Shown here in pieces: positions 19,496 through 29,319 of a DNA stretch of 55,947 bases. Origin of the DNA: Ignavibacteria bacterium. GTDB taxonomy: Bacteria; Bacteroidota; Ignavibacteria; Tepidaquicellales; Tepidaquicellaceae. The notes under the pieces are model-generated. The model saw only the letters and a program-made list of their open reading frames with translations, was not told where the DNA came from and made no database searches. Location of the stretch: the NCBI GenBank assembly GCA_016873795.1, contig VGWA01000005.1, forward strand, positions 1 through 55,947. Direction: 5' to 3'. Made by a program: the position numbers and the translations under genes. How positions within the stretch are numbered: position 1 is the first letter of the stretch; each line of letters opens with the position of its first letter.

Positions 19496-21589
19496 TTAAA
19501 TTAATTTTTTAATACTATTTAAATCCGATACAGGCAATTTACAAGAATAATTTTTGCAAACATAGAATTTAATTTCAAGAGAATTTAATTCCATTTTTTT
19601 CAGATATTCAAATCTATCCGACATTTGCGGACAAGCATTCAATATTACTTTATCGGGCAAATATTTTTCATTGATATACCTCAGTATATCTTTAACTTCC
19701 TGTGAATTTTTATCACCTGTAAATATAATTTCCCTGAAAGACAAAGCGGACAATAAAAGTACATACAGCATATTCGGATATGAAAACGGCATTTTTTTTA
19801 TTTCATCGTAATATAAAGAAAAAGTATTTTCAAAGTATTTTAAATAATTCTTATCACCTGTAATTTTAGATATATATAGAATATTCAACAGCTGAATTGA
19901 ATTCCCGGAAGGTTCTGCTCCGTCATAAATATCTTTTATTCTCAGAATTATGTCTTTTTCATTGCTTTCCGTATTAAAGAACCCTCCGTTTTCTTTATCA
20001 TAAAACTTATCAATAACCAGTTCATTTAATTCCAATGCAAGGTCAAGATATTTTAGTTCAAAACTTATTTCATACAATTGAATTAAAGCTTTTATGAAAT
20101 ACGAATAATCTTCCAGAGTTCCTTTAAATTTTACTTCGCCTTCACAATACCTGTGATATAATATTTTATCAACTTTGTCATAAAGTTTTTCTATAATAAA
20201 GTCTGCCGTTTTAAGTGCTGATTTCAGATAAGAGTCCTTGCCCGTAACCCTGAAAGCTTTTGTTAAAGCAGAGATTGCCAGTGCGTTCCAGGAAGTTAAT
20301 ACTTTATTATCCAAACCCGGTTTCGGTTTTTTATTTCTATGTATCAGCATTTTATTACTGCAATCTTTAATAATTTTCTGTACTTCTTCGTGTGTAATAT
20401 TAAATTTTTTCGAAGTACTATATACATCATTTGCAATATACAAAACATTTTTCGAACCGAAAACATTATGAGGGTCATAAATAGTATTTCCCCCGTGCAT
20501 TATTCCGAAATGATACATTATCACATCAGCATTTTTTCCTGCTAAATTCCGTACTTCTTCCCAATCCCACAAATAATATTCCCCTTCTTTTTTTTCCGCA
20601 TTTTCGTTCCGGTCTTCCAAACTTTCCGCATCTTCACTTGAAAAATAAGCTCCATCCTGATTTTTTAAATAATTTTCCATATAGTTCAGGATATCTGTTC
20701 CCGCCTCAACAAACAGCCGTTCATTTGAAACGAGGAATGCATCAAAATACAATTCAGCCAGCTGTGCCTGATCGTACAGCATTTTTTCAAAATGCGGTAC
20801 CCTCCAGTAAATATCCACCGAATATCTGTGGAAACCACCTCTAAGCCGGTCGTATATACCTCCTTCAAACATTTTTTTCAGAGTATAGGTTACCATATCG
20901 AGAGCTTTAACATTGCCGTATTCGTAATAATATGCGACAAGTAAATTCAGCAAAACAGGTCTGGGGAATTTATTTCCGGTTCCGAATCCTCCGTTTTCCT
21001 CATCATATAATCCTTCACACTGTTCAAATAACTTTTCAAATAAATCAGATGTTTTTTCTGTACTCACGACATCAGACGGATTTCTTAGCATTGTCTTGGA
21101 AAGAATTCCGGTTATTTTCTCGCTGCTTGTAATAATTTCTTCTCTTGAATCACTCCAGAGTTCAGTAATTTTTTTAATAATATCCTCAAAACCTGCTCTT
21201 CCGTATTTTTCTCTGGGGGGAATATAAGTTGCGCCATAGAAGGGTTTTAAATCCGGAGTCAGAAACATATTGAGCGGCCACCCGCCCATACCTGTCATTG
21301 ACTGCAGAGCCGTCATATATATTTTATCGATATCAGGTCTTTCTTCTCTGTCAACCTTTATATTAACAAAATACTCATTCATCAAAGATGCTATTTCTAC
21401 ATTTTCAAAAACCTCTCTTTCCATCACGTGGCACCAATAGCACGAGGAATATCCGATTGATAAAAAAATCGGTTTATTTTCAGACTTAGCTTTATTTATT
21501 GCTTCGTCACCCCATGGATACCAGTTGACGGGATTTTCCGAATGCTGAAGCAAATAGGGGCTTTTTTCATTTACAAGTTTATTCGACAA
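19496..21589 (-). CDS. Thioredoxin-domain protein of the YyaL/DUF255 (SPATA20-like) family
   Basis: This 697-residue protein starts with the family opening [20 protein letters not shown] and a thioredoxin-like domain (about 1-165) with a CxxC at Cys50-Cys53 ([16 protein letters not shown]). An alpha/alpha six-barrel follows, with the glycosidase-like fold seen in N-acylglucosamine epimerase relatives (for example [17 protein letters not shown] and [16 protein letters not shown]). No enzymatic activity is established; the family is widespread and poorly understood. The only start that retains the conserved N-terminus is TTG at 21589. The aconitase gene follows after seven bases; co-transcription with aconitase might hint at a redox-related role, but this is speculation. 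Confidence 0.88.
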   Translation of the reverse strand: MSNKLVNEKSPYLLQHSENPVNWYPWGDEAINKAKSENKPIFLSIGYSSCYWCHVMEREVFENVEIASLMNEYFVNIKVDREERPDIDKIYMTALQSMTGMGGWPLNMFLTPDLKPFYGATYIPPREKYGRAGFEDIIKKITELWSDSREEIITSSEKITGILSKTMLRNPSDVVSTEKTSDLFEKLFEQCEGLYDEENGGFGTGNKFPRPVLLNLLVAYYYEYGNVKALDMVTYTLKKMFEGGIYDRLRGGFHRYSVDIYWRVPHFEKMLYDQAQLAELYFDAFLVSNERLFVEAGTDILNYMENYLKNQDGAYFSSEDAESLEDRNENAEKKEGEYYLWDWEEVRNLAGKNADVIMYHFGIMHGGNTIYDPHNVFGSKNVLYIANDVYSTSKKFNITHEEVQKIIKDCSNKMLIHRNKKPKPGLDNKVLTSWNALAISALTKAFRVTGKDSYLKSALKTADFIIEKLYDKVDKILYHRYCEGEVKFKGTLEDYSYFIKALIQLYEISFELKYLDLALELNELVIDKFYDKENGGFFNTESNEKDIILRIKDIYDGAEPSGNSIQLLNILYISKITGDKNYLKYFENTFSLYYDEIKKMPFSYPNMLYVLLLSALSFREIIFTGDKNSQEVKDILRYINEKYLPDKVILNACPQMSDRFEYLKKMELNSLEIKFYVCKNYSCKLPVSDLNSIKKLI

Positions 21590-21734
21590 AGTTATTGTTT
21601 TTTTAATAAATTAATATATATATTATTTAATTAATACTTAATAATTATGCTAAAATTTGACTTTCAGTTTTATTAATAGATGTATATCTTAAAAGATATT
21701 AAACGATTTTTTTAAATATAAAATTTAACCATTA

Positions 21735-22034
21735 ATGCAGAAGGTATTATTTGAGATTAATTACAGCATTCATCCGGAAAAGCGCGAAGAGTATATCGAT
21801 ACCATAATAAAGCTAAAATCCCTCATAAACGAAAAATTTGACATTAATTATTCTGTTTTCGAAAACACCAAGAAACAAAACAATTTTTCCGAAATTTTTA
21901 TATGCAATTCGGAAGAAGAACTCGAAAAATTCGATGACACACAGGATGACAGCATCAGAGAAATTATATCGGAATTATTTGAAAAATACATAAAAGACAA
22001 AAAAGTAATTTACACGACCAAAACAGAAATTTAA
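21735..22034 (+). CDS. Small conserved-looking protein of unknown function
   Basis: This 99-residue cytosolic protein has no signal peptide or membrane segment. The pattern strand (VLFEINYSI), helix (PEKREEYIDTIIKLKSLI), strand (YSVFENTK), strand (FSEIFIC), then acidic helices and a final strand (KVIYTTKTEI) resembles a ferredoxin-like fold of the dimeric alpha-beta barrel type (ABM/NIPSNAP-like). I do not recognise a specific family. It lies 69 bases before the pgpH-like gene on the same strand and may share its transcript. An independent search is needed to support any function. Confidence 0.6.
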   Translation: MQKVLFEINYSIHPEKREEYIDTIIKLKSLINEKFDINYSVFENTKKQNNFSEIFICNSEEELEKFDDTQDDSIREIISELFEKYIKDKKVIYTTKTEI

Positions 22035-22102
22035 AAAACAGAACAACGGGTTAATATTCAGTTACATTATTTTATTTTCGTGGAGTATACTTATAGAGCA
22101 CA

Positions 22103-24346
22103 ATGAGTTTTTTAGAAAAAATTAATTTGCTTCAAAAAAGCAAAATTGACCTGACAAATGACATTTACGTTAAATCACTAATTGTATTTATTACCATAAT
22201 CATAATAAGTTTGCTTCTGCCGAACGTAAAAAATTATGAAGTAAAATACGAGATAGGAACGGTCTGGACTGATGAAGATCTGATAGCACCGTTCACATTT
22301 CCCATATATAAAGACGAGCAGGAATACGAGACAGAAAAGCAAAAAGCAATCAACAGTGTGGAGCCGGTTTTTACAGACAGAACAGTTATGTCATCGCAAT
22401 ATAAAGATTCTCTCAGACTTTTTTTTCAAAACATAAACAAAGTCCTTTTCAAAGCAAAGAGTCTCGATAAAGAAAATGACGAAATAATTAACTCAGCTGA
22501 GCTGGATGAACTTAAGAATAAAATTCAGATTCAATTTACGAAGGAACAGTGGGTAAACTTATTTAGGTTATACAAATCAAAGCCAATTGAAAACAACACA
22601 GAGTACCAGAATTTCATTTCTACAACCGACAGAGTAATTCAGGATTTATCGCAAAATAAAATATTAAATCTTAACAAATCAGATATTAAGACTCCCGATA
22701 TTTTCATAAAAACCGAAGACCAAAAAATTTTAAAATCAGAATCGCTGACAAGAGTATATGACCGAACCGAAATAACAAATATCATCAGCGAAAGACTGAA
22801 CGTGTTAATGGAAAATCCTTTTATCAGAGGTATTACTTCGGAAATTGCCAGATATTTTATCAAAGAAAACTTAATATACGATAAAAATCTTACAGAACTC
22901 GAAACAGAGAGCCGTGTAGACCAGATTCCGAAGACAATAGGGATTGTAATGGAAAACGAAAGGATAGTCAGCAAACATGATCCGATTACAAAGGAAACAA
23001 AATTAAAACTCGAATCTTTCAAAAAGGTAAGACTGACAAGAATAGGCGTTCAGGATTATTTTCTTCAGTTTCTTGGAAAATTATTGCTTGTATTGATTTT
23101 GCTGTTTGTATTCGGAATTTTCCTGAAAATTATCAGAAGAGATATTTTCTCCGATAATTCAAAGCTTCTGCTGATTTCATCAATCATAATATTGATTTCA
23201 CTTTTTTCCTATATAAGTTTGCATTTAAACATTAAATATCCGGTAGAGCTTCTTATTTTCGTATCGGTAGCTTCGATTTTACTCACGATAATTTTTGATT
23301 CAAGACTTGCATTTTTTGCAATAATTATTATATGTTTTCTGGTTTCATCAGTAAGAGGGGGAGACTATACATTATTATTCATATCTTTTTGCGGTGGCAC
23401 ACTTGCAATTTTCAGCGTCAGGGATATAAAAAACCGCACACAAATTTTCCGTTCATTTTATTTTATTTTATTCGGATATCTGATACCCATACTGGCTTTC
23501 GGACTTGACAGAAGCGACACTACTTCGAAGATTGCAACAGAAATGATTTTTGGGGGAGTAAATGCAATAATATCACCAATTCTTGCTTATGGTCTTCTGA
23601 TATTCTACGAAAGAGTTTTTAAAATAACAACCGATTTAACTTTACTTGAACTTGCGGATTTCAACCATCCGCTATTAAAAGAGTTATCGGCAAAAGCACC
23701 CGGCACCTTTCATCACAGTGTTGTCATGGGCAATCTTGCAGAAGCAGCAGCAGAGGCAGTAGGAGCAAACAGAATCCTTGCAAGGGTCGGATGTTATTAT
23801 CATGATATAGGAAAAATCAACAAACCTGAATATTTTATTGAAAATCAGCTTGAAAGAATCAACAGACACGAAAATTTAACACCAAATATCAGCGTTAAGC
23901 TGATAATTTCACATGTCAAAGACGGCATTGAACTTGCCAAAAAATACAAACTACCCAAAGAAGTAATAGACTTCATACCGATGCATCACGGCACAAATCT
24001 TGTTTCATATTTCTACAACAAAGCAAAGAATCTGGTTGACGAAGATAAAGAGGACATTCATGATTACATTTACAGGTATCCCGGACCTAAGCCGAATACA
24101 AGGGAAACAGCGATAGCAATGTTAGCCGATACCATTGAAGCTTCTACAAGAACAATAGAAGACCCGACACCCGGAAAGCTTGAAGATAAAATAGACGAAA
24201 TAATTAACAAAAGACTCGTTGACGGAGAACTTGACAACTGCGATTTAACTTTAAAAGACCTGACAAAAATAAAATTAGCTTTTCTTAAGATTCTTGTAGG
24301 TATCCATCACCAGAGAATCAAATATCCCGAACAATCAAACAATTAG
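22103..24346 (+). CDS. 7TM-HD family phosphodiesterase, PgpH/YqfF-like
   Basis: PgpH-type proteins hydrolyse cyclic di-AMP to pApA at the inner membrane. This 747-residue protein has the canonical order: a first transmembrane helix (about 25-42), a long extracytoplasmic domain (about 45-310), a block of six to seven transmembrane helices (about 315-510), and a C-terminal cytoplasmic HD domain. Key metal-binding motifs are FHHSVVMGNLAEAAAEAVG, His567-Asp568 in CYYHDIGKINKPEYF, the later SHVKDGIELAKKY and MHHGT. TIEASTRTIEDPTPGKL is also typical. A c-di-AMP synthase is not in the window; a YbbR-domain protein (CdaR-like) is at 38362. The downstream xerD gene follows after 42 bases. Confidence 0.92.
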   Translation: MSFLEKINLLQKSKIDLTNDIYVKSLIVFITIIIISLLLPNVKNYEVKYEIGTVWTDEDLIAPFTFPIYKDEQEYETEKQKAINSVEPVFTDRTVMSSQYKDSLRLFFQNINKVLFKAKSLDKENDEIINSAELDELKNKIQIQFTKEQWVNLFRLYKSKPIENNTEYQNFISTTDRVIQDLSQNKILNLNKSDIKTPDIFIKTEDQKILKSESLTRVYDRTEITNIISERLNVLMENPFIRGITSEIARYFIKENLIYDKNLTELETESRVDQIPKTIGIVMENERIVSKHDPITKETKLKLESFKKVRLTRIGVQDYFLQFLGKLLLVLILLFVFGIFLKIIRRDIFSDNSKLLLISSIIILISLFSYISLHLNIKYPVELLIFVSVASILLTIIFDSRLAFFAIIIICFLVSSVRGGDYTLLFISFCGGTLAIFSVRDIKNRTQIFRSFYFILFGYLIPILAFGLDRSDTTSKIATEMIFGGVNAIISPILAYGLLIFYERVFKITTDLTLLELADFNHPLLKELSAKAPGTFHHSVVMGNLAEAAAEAVGANRILARVGCYYHDIGKINKPEYFIENQLERINRHENLTPNISVKLIISHVKDGIELAKKYKLPKEVIDFIPMHHGTNLVSYFYNKAKNLVDEDKEDIHDYIYRYPGPKPNTRETAIAMLADTIEASTRTIEDPTPGKLEDKIDEIINKRLVDGELDNCDLTLKDLTKIKLAFLKILVGIHHQRIKYPEQSNN

Positions 24347-24388
24347 ATTTTTTACATTTGAGCAATCGAAAACAGGTAACAAGAGCAA

Positions 24389-25306
24389 ATGAGCGAATTC
24401 GATACTTACAAAAAATTATTTTTAAATTATCTGAAGATTGAGAAATCCTTATCAGAAAATTCAGTTATATCATACGATTATGACCTGAAAAAATTTTTCG
24501 ATTATCTAACGAATGTAAAATTAATTTCGTCAATCAAGGATGTAAACGAAAATTTAATTAACAAGTACATTTCATTCCTGAGAAAATCCGATTCCAGAAC
24601 CGGTGAAAAGTTTTCTTCAGCATCCATAAATAGAAATATTTCAACACTAAAGTCATTTTTCAGGTTTTTAGTAAACGAAGACATGATAGAATACAATCCA
24701 TTAGAGAACATCGAGTCTTCGCGAACAGCAAGGATATTACCGGAAATACTTACAAGGGAAGAAATCGAAAGAGTGTTGGAAATTCCGGATACAGGTAATA
24801 TTCTGGAACTAAGAGACAAGGCAATTCTGGAAGTGATGTATGCAACCGGGGTAAGAGTATCAGAATTAATTAATATTGAATTACCGAGCATATATTACGA
24901 CGAGGAATACATAAGGGTAATCGGCAAGGGTTCAAAAGAAAGAATAATTCCTATAGGTCGGAAAGCAATAGAGTCACTTACCAAATACATAACGGAAAGC
25001 AGGGAAAAATTAAAGAATAAAACTTCGGGAAACATACTTTTTTTAAATTTCCGCGGAAATAAAATGTCAAGAATGGCGATTCTCAATATCACAAAGAAAT
25101 ACTGCTCACTTGCCGGTATAAGAAAGAAGATACATCCGCACACAATCAGGCACTCATTTGCCACACATATGCTTGAAGGCGGAGCTGATATCAGGATTAT
25201 ACAGGAACTGCTTGGTCATTCCGATATTTCCACAACTCAAATATATACACACATTGACAGAGAGTATTTGATAGAAGTTCACAGGATGTACCACCCCAGA
25301 GCATAA
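24389..25306 (+). CDS. xerD: Tyrosine recombinase XerC/XerD
   Basis: This site-specific recombinase resolves chromosome dimers at dif. At 305 residues it has an N-terminal core-binding SAM-like domain (about 1-105) and a catalytic domain (about 115-300). The active-site set is complete: Arg156 (GVRVSEL), Lys180 (GKGSKER), His251 and Arg254 (HPHTIRHSFATHML), His277 (LLGHSDISTTQIYTH) and the nucleophile Tyr286. The chromosomal context with housekeeping genes and the absence of attachment-like repeats argue against a phage integrase. Whether it is XerC or XerD, or the single Xer of the genome, cannot be decided here. It converges on nadE (23-base gap). Confidence 0.9.
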   Translation: MSEFDTYKKLFLNYLKIEKSLSENSVISYDYDLKKFFDYLTNVKLISSIKDVNENLINKYISFLRKSDSRTGEKFSSASINRNISTLKSFFRFLVNEDMIEYNPLENIESSRTARILPEILTREEIERVLEIPDTGNILELRDKAILEVMYATGVRVSELINIELPSIYYDEEYIRVIGKGSKERIIPIGRKAIESLTKYITESREKLKNKTSGNILFLNFRGNKMSRMAILNITKKYCSLAGIRKKIHPHTIRHSFATHMLEGGADIRIIQELLGHSDISTTQIYTHIDREYLIEVHRMYHPRA

Positions 25307-25329
25307 ATAAAACAATTGCACTAAAAATT

Positions 25330-26097
25330 TCAGATTACCGCAACCGGAGGCATTTTACTTTTAAACCGATTTTTCTTAATCATATATTCAATTCTATCGA
25401 TAAATTCCTGAGTAAAACCCATTAATAAAAGTTCATTCTGCGATTTCTTTAAGTCAAATTTATTATACAGATATTTATCGGCTTCTTCGTAAGTAATTCC
25501 CATCTCTCCTTCATCAGTCTGACCTTTCCATAAGTCCGCTGTCGGCTTTTTATTCAGTATCTCCTCCGGTACTCCCAAACATCTGGACAATGCTCTTACC
25601 TGAGTTTTATACAGACCTCCTATAGGGTTCAATGCGCAGGCTGAATCACCGTAGACAGTCGTATATCCAAGATATATTTCGGTTCTGTTACCAGTCCCTA
25701 TAACAAGTGCATTTTCCCTGTGTGAAATATCGTATAATGTAATCATACGGATTCTTGCCATTATATTCCCCTTCCTGATATTTGACATTTCCGAATCATT
25801 AATAACTTTAATACATGAATCGACCATAGGAGTGATTTCGACTGTTTGGTACCGCACCTGCAGTTTATCAATAACTTTAACGGCATCCGTTATACTATCC
25901 CTGCTTCCTGTTTTATAAGGCATCAGGACACATAACAGATTATCTTTTCCCAAAGCTTTAACTGTTAAAAATGCGGAAAGTGCCGAATCTATACCTCCGG
26001 ACAATCCAAGGACGCCTTTTTTAATCCCTGCTTTCGATGTTTCCTCCCGCAGGAATTCGACTATCTTCGTTTCAAGAATTTTGCAATCCAATAGCAT
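25330..26097 (-). CDS. nadE: NAD+ synthase, ammonia-dependent type
   Basis: NadE amidates nicotinic acid adenine dinucleotide to NAD+ using ATP. At 255 residues it lacks the N-terminal glutaminase (CN hydrolase) domain, so it should use ammonia. The ATP-pyrophosphatase P-loop SGGIDSA is at 33-39, followed by the family segments NIMARIRMITLYD, GTGNRTEIYLGYTTVYGDSACALNPIGGLYKTQVRAL, and KKPTADLWKGQTDEGEMG near the adenylation site. The start is ATG at 26097, after a terminator at 26110-26140 that separates it from the preceding small gene. A weaker internal promoter or read-through must drive it. Confidence 0.95.
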   Translation of the reverse strand: MLLDCKILETKIVEFLREETSKAGIKKGVLGLSGGIDSALSAFLTVKALGKDNLLCVLMPYKTGSRDSITDAVKVIDKLQVRYQTVEITPMVDSCIKVINDSEMSNIRKGNIMARIRMITLYDISHRENALVIGTGNRTEIYLGYTTVYGDSACALNPIGGLYKTQVRALSRCLGVPEEILNKKPTADLWKGQTDEGEMGITYEEADKYLYNKFDLKKSQNELLLMGFTQEFIDRIEYMIKKNRFKSKMPPVAVI

Positions 26098-26109
26098 GGC
26101 AATCTATTT

Positions 26110-26140
26110 AAAAAATAAAAAAGCCGGTGACTACCGGCTC
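26110..26140 (-). terminator. Intrinsic terminator after the 84-residue gene
   Basis: On the minus strand a perfect 7-bp stem AGCCGGT/ACCGGCT with a 4-base loop (AGTC) is followed by TTTTTTATTTTTT. It sits 22 bases after the stop of the gene at 26162-26416 and before the nadE start. Confidence 0.9.
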
Positions 26141-26161
26141 TTTTAAATTGCTGTAATACAA

Positions 26162-26416
26162 TTATTTAGATACCTGATATACAATTTTTCTGATTGTATC
26201 AAATTGAAGATAAGGAAATAATTCCTGAATTTTATCAATAGCTTCACCGGCACTCATTTCTCTTCTCATATCTTTATACATTTGCCTTATTTTATAATCT
26301 CTAATTGCCTTTTCATCCAATAACTTATATTTCTTCAGAGTGTTAAATACTTCGTCGTCAATTAATTCACTTAAAGGATTATCACTTTTTGCTTTATTTT
26401 TTGCTGAAGGTTTCAC
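26162..26416 (-). CDS. Small charged protein of unknown function
   Basis: This 84-residue, mostly helical and charged protein has no signal peptide. Its C-terminal half (MSAGEAIDKIQELFPYLQFDTIRKIVYQVSK) has the look of a small helix-turn-helix or UBA-like three-helix unit, so nucleic-acid or protein binding is possible but unproven. The start is GTG at 26416, chosen because a perfect AGGAGG lies seven bases upstream (26424-26429). It has its own promoter (26474-26503) and its own terminator (26110-26140), so it is a tight monocistronic unit. I do not recognise a family. Confidence 0.75.
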   Translation of the reverse strand: MKPSAKNKAKSDNPLSELIDDEVFNTLKKYKLLDEKAIRDYKIRQMYKDMRREMSAGEAIDKIQELFPYLQFDTIRKIVYQVSK

Positions 26417-26473
26417 TTCTTTTCCTCCTTATATATTATTTAACATTATTATTTTTCACGGTGTTTCTATACA

Positions 26474-26503
26474 AATATAACAAAAAAGTACATAGAAAAT
26501 CAA
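26474..26503 (-). promoter_or_regulatory. Promoter of the 84-residue gene
   Basis: On the minus strand TTGATT is followed by 18 bases and TATATT. Read in the Bacteroidota manner it is TTG-N21-TATATTTG, which fits TAnnTTTG exactly. It lies about 60 bases before the GTG start. Confidence 0.65.
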
Positions 26504-26572
26504 GTTTTATTAATAAATTATATCAGTTATATTTACAGGTTTAAACGAAAAAGATACAAATTAGTTCATATT

Positions 26573-26601
26573 TTGAACTTATTAAGATTTGAATTTATTA
26601 T
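26573..26601 (+). promoter_or_regulatory. Promoter of dsbD
   Basis: TTGAAC, a 17-base spacer and TATTAT lie about 49 bases before the dsbD ATG. Just downstream the leader has the 12-bp palindrome TATATTAATATA (26609-26620), flanked on both sides by TTGA, which could be an operator. Confidence 0.55.
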
Positions 26602-26649
26602 AAATTGATATATTAATATATTGATATATTATTGAGATATATATTGTTT

Positions 26650-28494
26650 ATGAAAAAATTACTTTTATCATTTTACATTCTGATTATATTAATCCTTTCA
26701 TTCAGCAGCACAATACTTTCACAGGGTAAGGATACAAAATTCCTGAACTACAGCATTTATACAAATAAAGAATCCTACACACCGACAGAGACTTTAAAAA
26801 CCGCAGTAGTATTGAAAATTAAACCTCAGTATCACATAAATTCATATAAAACCGATGATGAGGGATACATTAAAACCGTTGTTGAAGTAAATTCGCAGGA
26901 CTGGAATTTATCAAATATTTATTATCCACCTGACACTGTCTACACTTTTAAGAGTACAGGTACGACCATCAGAACTTACATAGGTGAAATTGTAATAGGT
27001 GCAGATATTAGCCCAAAAAGAAAATTACCACCCGGGATATACAAATTACCTGTGACAATTACGTATCAGGCTTGTGATGACAAGACCTGTCTGCCGCCTG
27101 AAACTATAACACAAGAAACAGAAATCACTATTTCTGAAATAAATACAGAAAAAACAATAAACAGCCAAGTTTTCAATAAAATCGACTATTCAGGATTTTT
27201 CAAACCGGACAGTTCAGATAAGAGTAAGGAAGAAAGTTTTCAGACAAAAGATACACAATTACAATATAAGGATGAGGACAGGGTTTCAAATTTATTTGAA
27301 GAAAAGGGTTTCATAATAGCACTCATTTTTATTTTCCTCGGAGGATTAGCTTTAAACCTTACTCCATGTGTTTATCCGTTGATTCCGATTACCATCAGTT
27401 ATTTCGGAGCACAAAGCAAAGGAAACAAATTTCAAAAAATTTTAATTGGCATATTCTATGCGCTAGGAATGTCAATTACGTATTCAGTTTTAGGAGTCCT
27501 GGCAGCTTTAACGGGACAGATATTCGGGGCGGCACTACAAAATCCCATAGTTATTGTAATAATTTCCTTGATATTTGTGACTCTTGCAACAAGTATGTTC
27601 GGACTGTTTGAAATAAGAATTCCTCAGAAAATAGCCCTTGCAGGAAATAAAAACAGACCGGGATACGGAGGCGCAATTTTCATGGGTCTGCTGGTAGGAT
27701 TTATTGCTGCTCCCTGCATCGGTCCTTTTGTCCTGAGCTTACTGGTTTATGTCGGCAGCAAAGGAGATGCTTTTTTAGGATTCTTGTTATTTTTTGTTTT
27801 ATCAATGGGTTTAGGTTTCCCTTATATTATTCTTGCATCTTCATCAACTCTTATAAGTAAACTTCCCCGTTCAGGGGAATGGATGGAAGGAATCAAAGTA
27901 ATTTTTGGTTTTATCTTGATCGGATTGGCAATTTATACATTAGAGCCCTTAATTCCGAAAGAATTTTTCAAATATTTATTTCCGGGATATATAATTTTTT
28001 CCGGTGTATATTTAATTTTAATAGACAGGAAAGGTGTTTCCTCCCGCGGATTTACAAAATTCAAATACATAGCGGCAATACTTGCAATAGTCTATGGTAC
28101 ATACAACATTAAACCGGAACAAAAAGCAGAACTTTACATCTGGTCGGAATTAAAAACAGTACAGGAAATCCGAAACAGTATCAAATCGGAAAACAAACCG
28201 GTTATTATCGATTTTACGGCAGTCTGGTGTTCGCAATGCAAAGAATTAGAAAAATATACATATACAGACGAAAAAGTAATAGAATTATCAAAAAGTTTCA
28301 ATAATATCAAAGTAGACCTGACCTCAGGAGGAGAAGAGATATGGAGAGAATTCGACATCAAAGGATTACCGACAGTAATATTTCTCAATTCCGACGGAAC
28401 AGAATACAAAGAATTAAAAGTTACGGGATTCGTGGAACCGGAGGAATTTCTTAAAATTATGAATACCGCTTTAGATAAAGGAAAAACAAAATGA
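26650..28494 (+). CDS. dsbD: Thiol:disulfide interchange protein DsbD-like
   Basis: DsbD passes electrons from cytosolic thioredoxin across the inner membrane to periplasmic thiols. This 614-residue protein has all three modules: a signal peptide, an N-terminal periplasmic alpha domain with Cys142 and Cys147 (QACDDKTCLPPE), an eight-helix membrane domain with Cys240 (NLTPCVYPL) and Cys356 (AAPCIGPFVL), and a C-terminal thioredoxin-like gamma domain with Cys527-Cys530 (VWCSQCKEL). The frame is open to a TTG at 26632, but I use the ATG at 26650, which starts the MKKLLLSF signal sequence. The next gene overlaps its stop by four bases (ATGA), so translation is coupled. No odd residue is missing. 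Confidence 0.93.
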   Translation: MKKLLLSFYILIILILSFSSTILSQGKDTKFLNYSIYTNKESYTPTETLKTAVVLKIKPQYHINSYKTDDEGYIKTVVEVNSQDWNLSNIYYPPDTVYTFKSTGTTIRTYIGEIVIGADISPKRKLPPGIYKLPVTITYQACDDKTCLPPETITQETEITISEINTEKTINSQVFNKIDYSGFFKPDSSDKSKEESFQTKDTQLQYKDEDRVSNLFEEKGFIIALIFIFLGGLALNLTPCVYPLIPITISYFGAQSKGNKFQKILIGIFYALGMSITYSVLGVLAALTGQIFGAALQNPIVIVIISLIFVTLATSMFGLFEIRIPQKIALAGNKNRPGYGGAIFMGLLVGFIAAPCIGPFVLSLLVYVGSKGDAFLGFLLFFVLSMGLGFPYIILASSSTLISKLPRSGEWMEGIKVIFGFILIGLAIYTLEPLIPKEFFKYLFPGYIIFSGVYLILIDRKGVSSRGFTKFKYIAAILAIVYGTYNIKPEQKAELYIWSELKTVQEIRNSIKSENKPVIIDFTAVWCSQCKELEKYTYTDEKVIELSKSFNNIKVDLTSGGEEIWREFDIKGLPTVIFLNSDGTEYKELKVTGFVEPEEFLKIMNTALDKGKTK

Positions 28495-29285
28495 AAAAAT
28501 TAATTTTAACTTTTTTAATATTTATTCTTCCTTCGCTTATTTATTCACAGTACCTGCTGCAGGAAGAAACAAGTAAGGATAACACAAGTCCCGTGATACA
28601 TTCTCAAGTAAGCACAAGAATATTTAAGACACCGACCGAATCAAAAGCATTGAGCGATACAATGAACGGAAAAATATTTCAGAAGCCGTTATACACAGAA
28701 AAGAAGTCTTCGGGGCTTGCTCTGTTATTTTCATTAATACTTCCGGGAGCAGGGCATTATTACGCAGAAAGGATGGATATAGGAAAATATTTTTTCGCAG
28801 GTGAAGTTGCATCATGGGTCGGATTAATAACAATGAATTTGTATGGAAATTCGGTTCGTGACGATGCGAGAAGTTTTGCTTCGGTAAACGCCTCATTTAA
28901 TCAGAGCGGTAAAAACGACGATTATTACACAAACATAGGGAGTTTCATGAACATATTCGAATACAACAACGAGAAATTGAGAAAAGGCGAATACTCTAAA
29001 ATTTACGCAGACATAGAAAAATATTACTGGAATTGGAACAATTCACCAAACAAAGACACATACGAAAGCCAGAGAAAAAAAAGTGAAAGGATATACAACT
29101 CAAGAGTAATTTTTGCCATGGGTATGATTATCAACAGACTGGCAAGCGGATTAAGTTCGATATTAATTGTCAACAAGGAAAACAACAAGCTTGACAACCA
29201 GAGTATAAGGATTAATACAAGTTTTATCGGCAGTCCCGGCAATCCAATCGATGGAATACAGATAAGCGTAACAAAAACTTTTTAG
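28491..29285 (+). CDS. Exported DUF5683-like envelope protein (first of two)
   Basis: This 264-residue protein has a signal peptide (MKKLILTFLIFILPSLIYSQ). The central part has the DUF5683-like motif ALLFSLILPGAGHYYAERMDIGKYFFAGE followed by a second hydrophobic stretch; the PGAGxxY sequence with two hydrophobic hairpins is the family hallmark. A long, polar and aromatic region follows (about 120-200) and a second hydrophobic patch near 210-230. The function is unknown; family members are found in Bacteroidota envelopes. It overlaps dsbD by four bases and precedes truA by 34 bases. The protein at 30059 is a divergent paralogue. Confidence 0.75.
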   Translation: MKKLILTFLIFILPSLIYSQYLLQEETSKDNTSPVIHSQVSTRIFKTPTESKALSDTMNGKIFQKPLYTEKKSSGLALLFSLILPGAGHYYAERMDIGKYFFAGEVASWVGLITMNLYGNSVRDDARSFASVNASFNQSGKNDDYYTNIGSFMNIFEYNNEKLRKGEYSKIYADIEKYYWNWNNSPNKDTYESQRKKSERIYNSRVIFAMGMIINRLASGLSSILIVNKENNKLDNQSIRINTSFIGSPGNPIDGIQISVTKTF

Positions 29286-29319
29286 CCGCTATAGATATTT
29301 TTGGTATTTAAAAAAGAAG

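Noticed and set aside
24389-25306. Tyrosine recombinase as a phage or island integrase
   Set aside because: Length and motifs are those of XerC/XerD; neighbours are housekeeping genes, and no attachment repeats or tRNA gene adjoin it.
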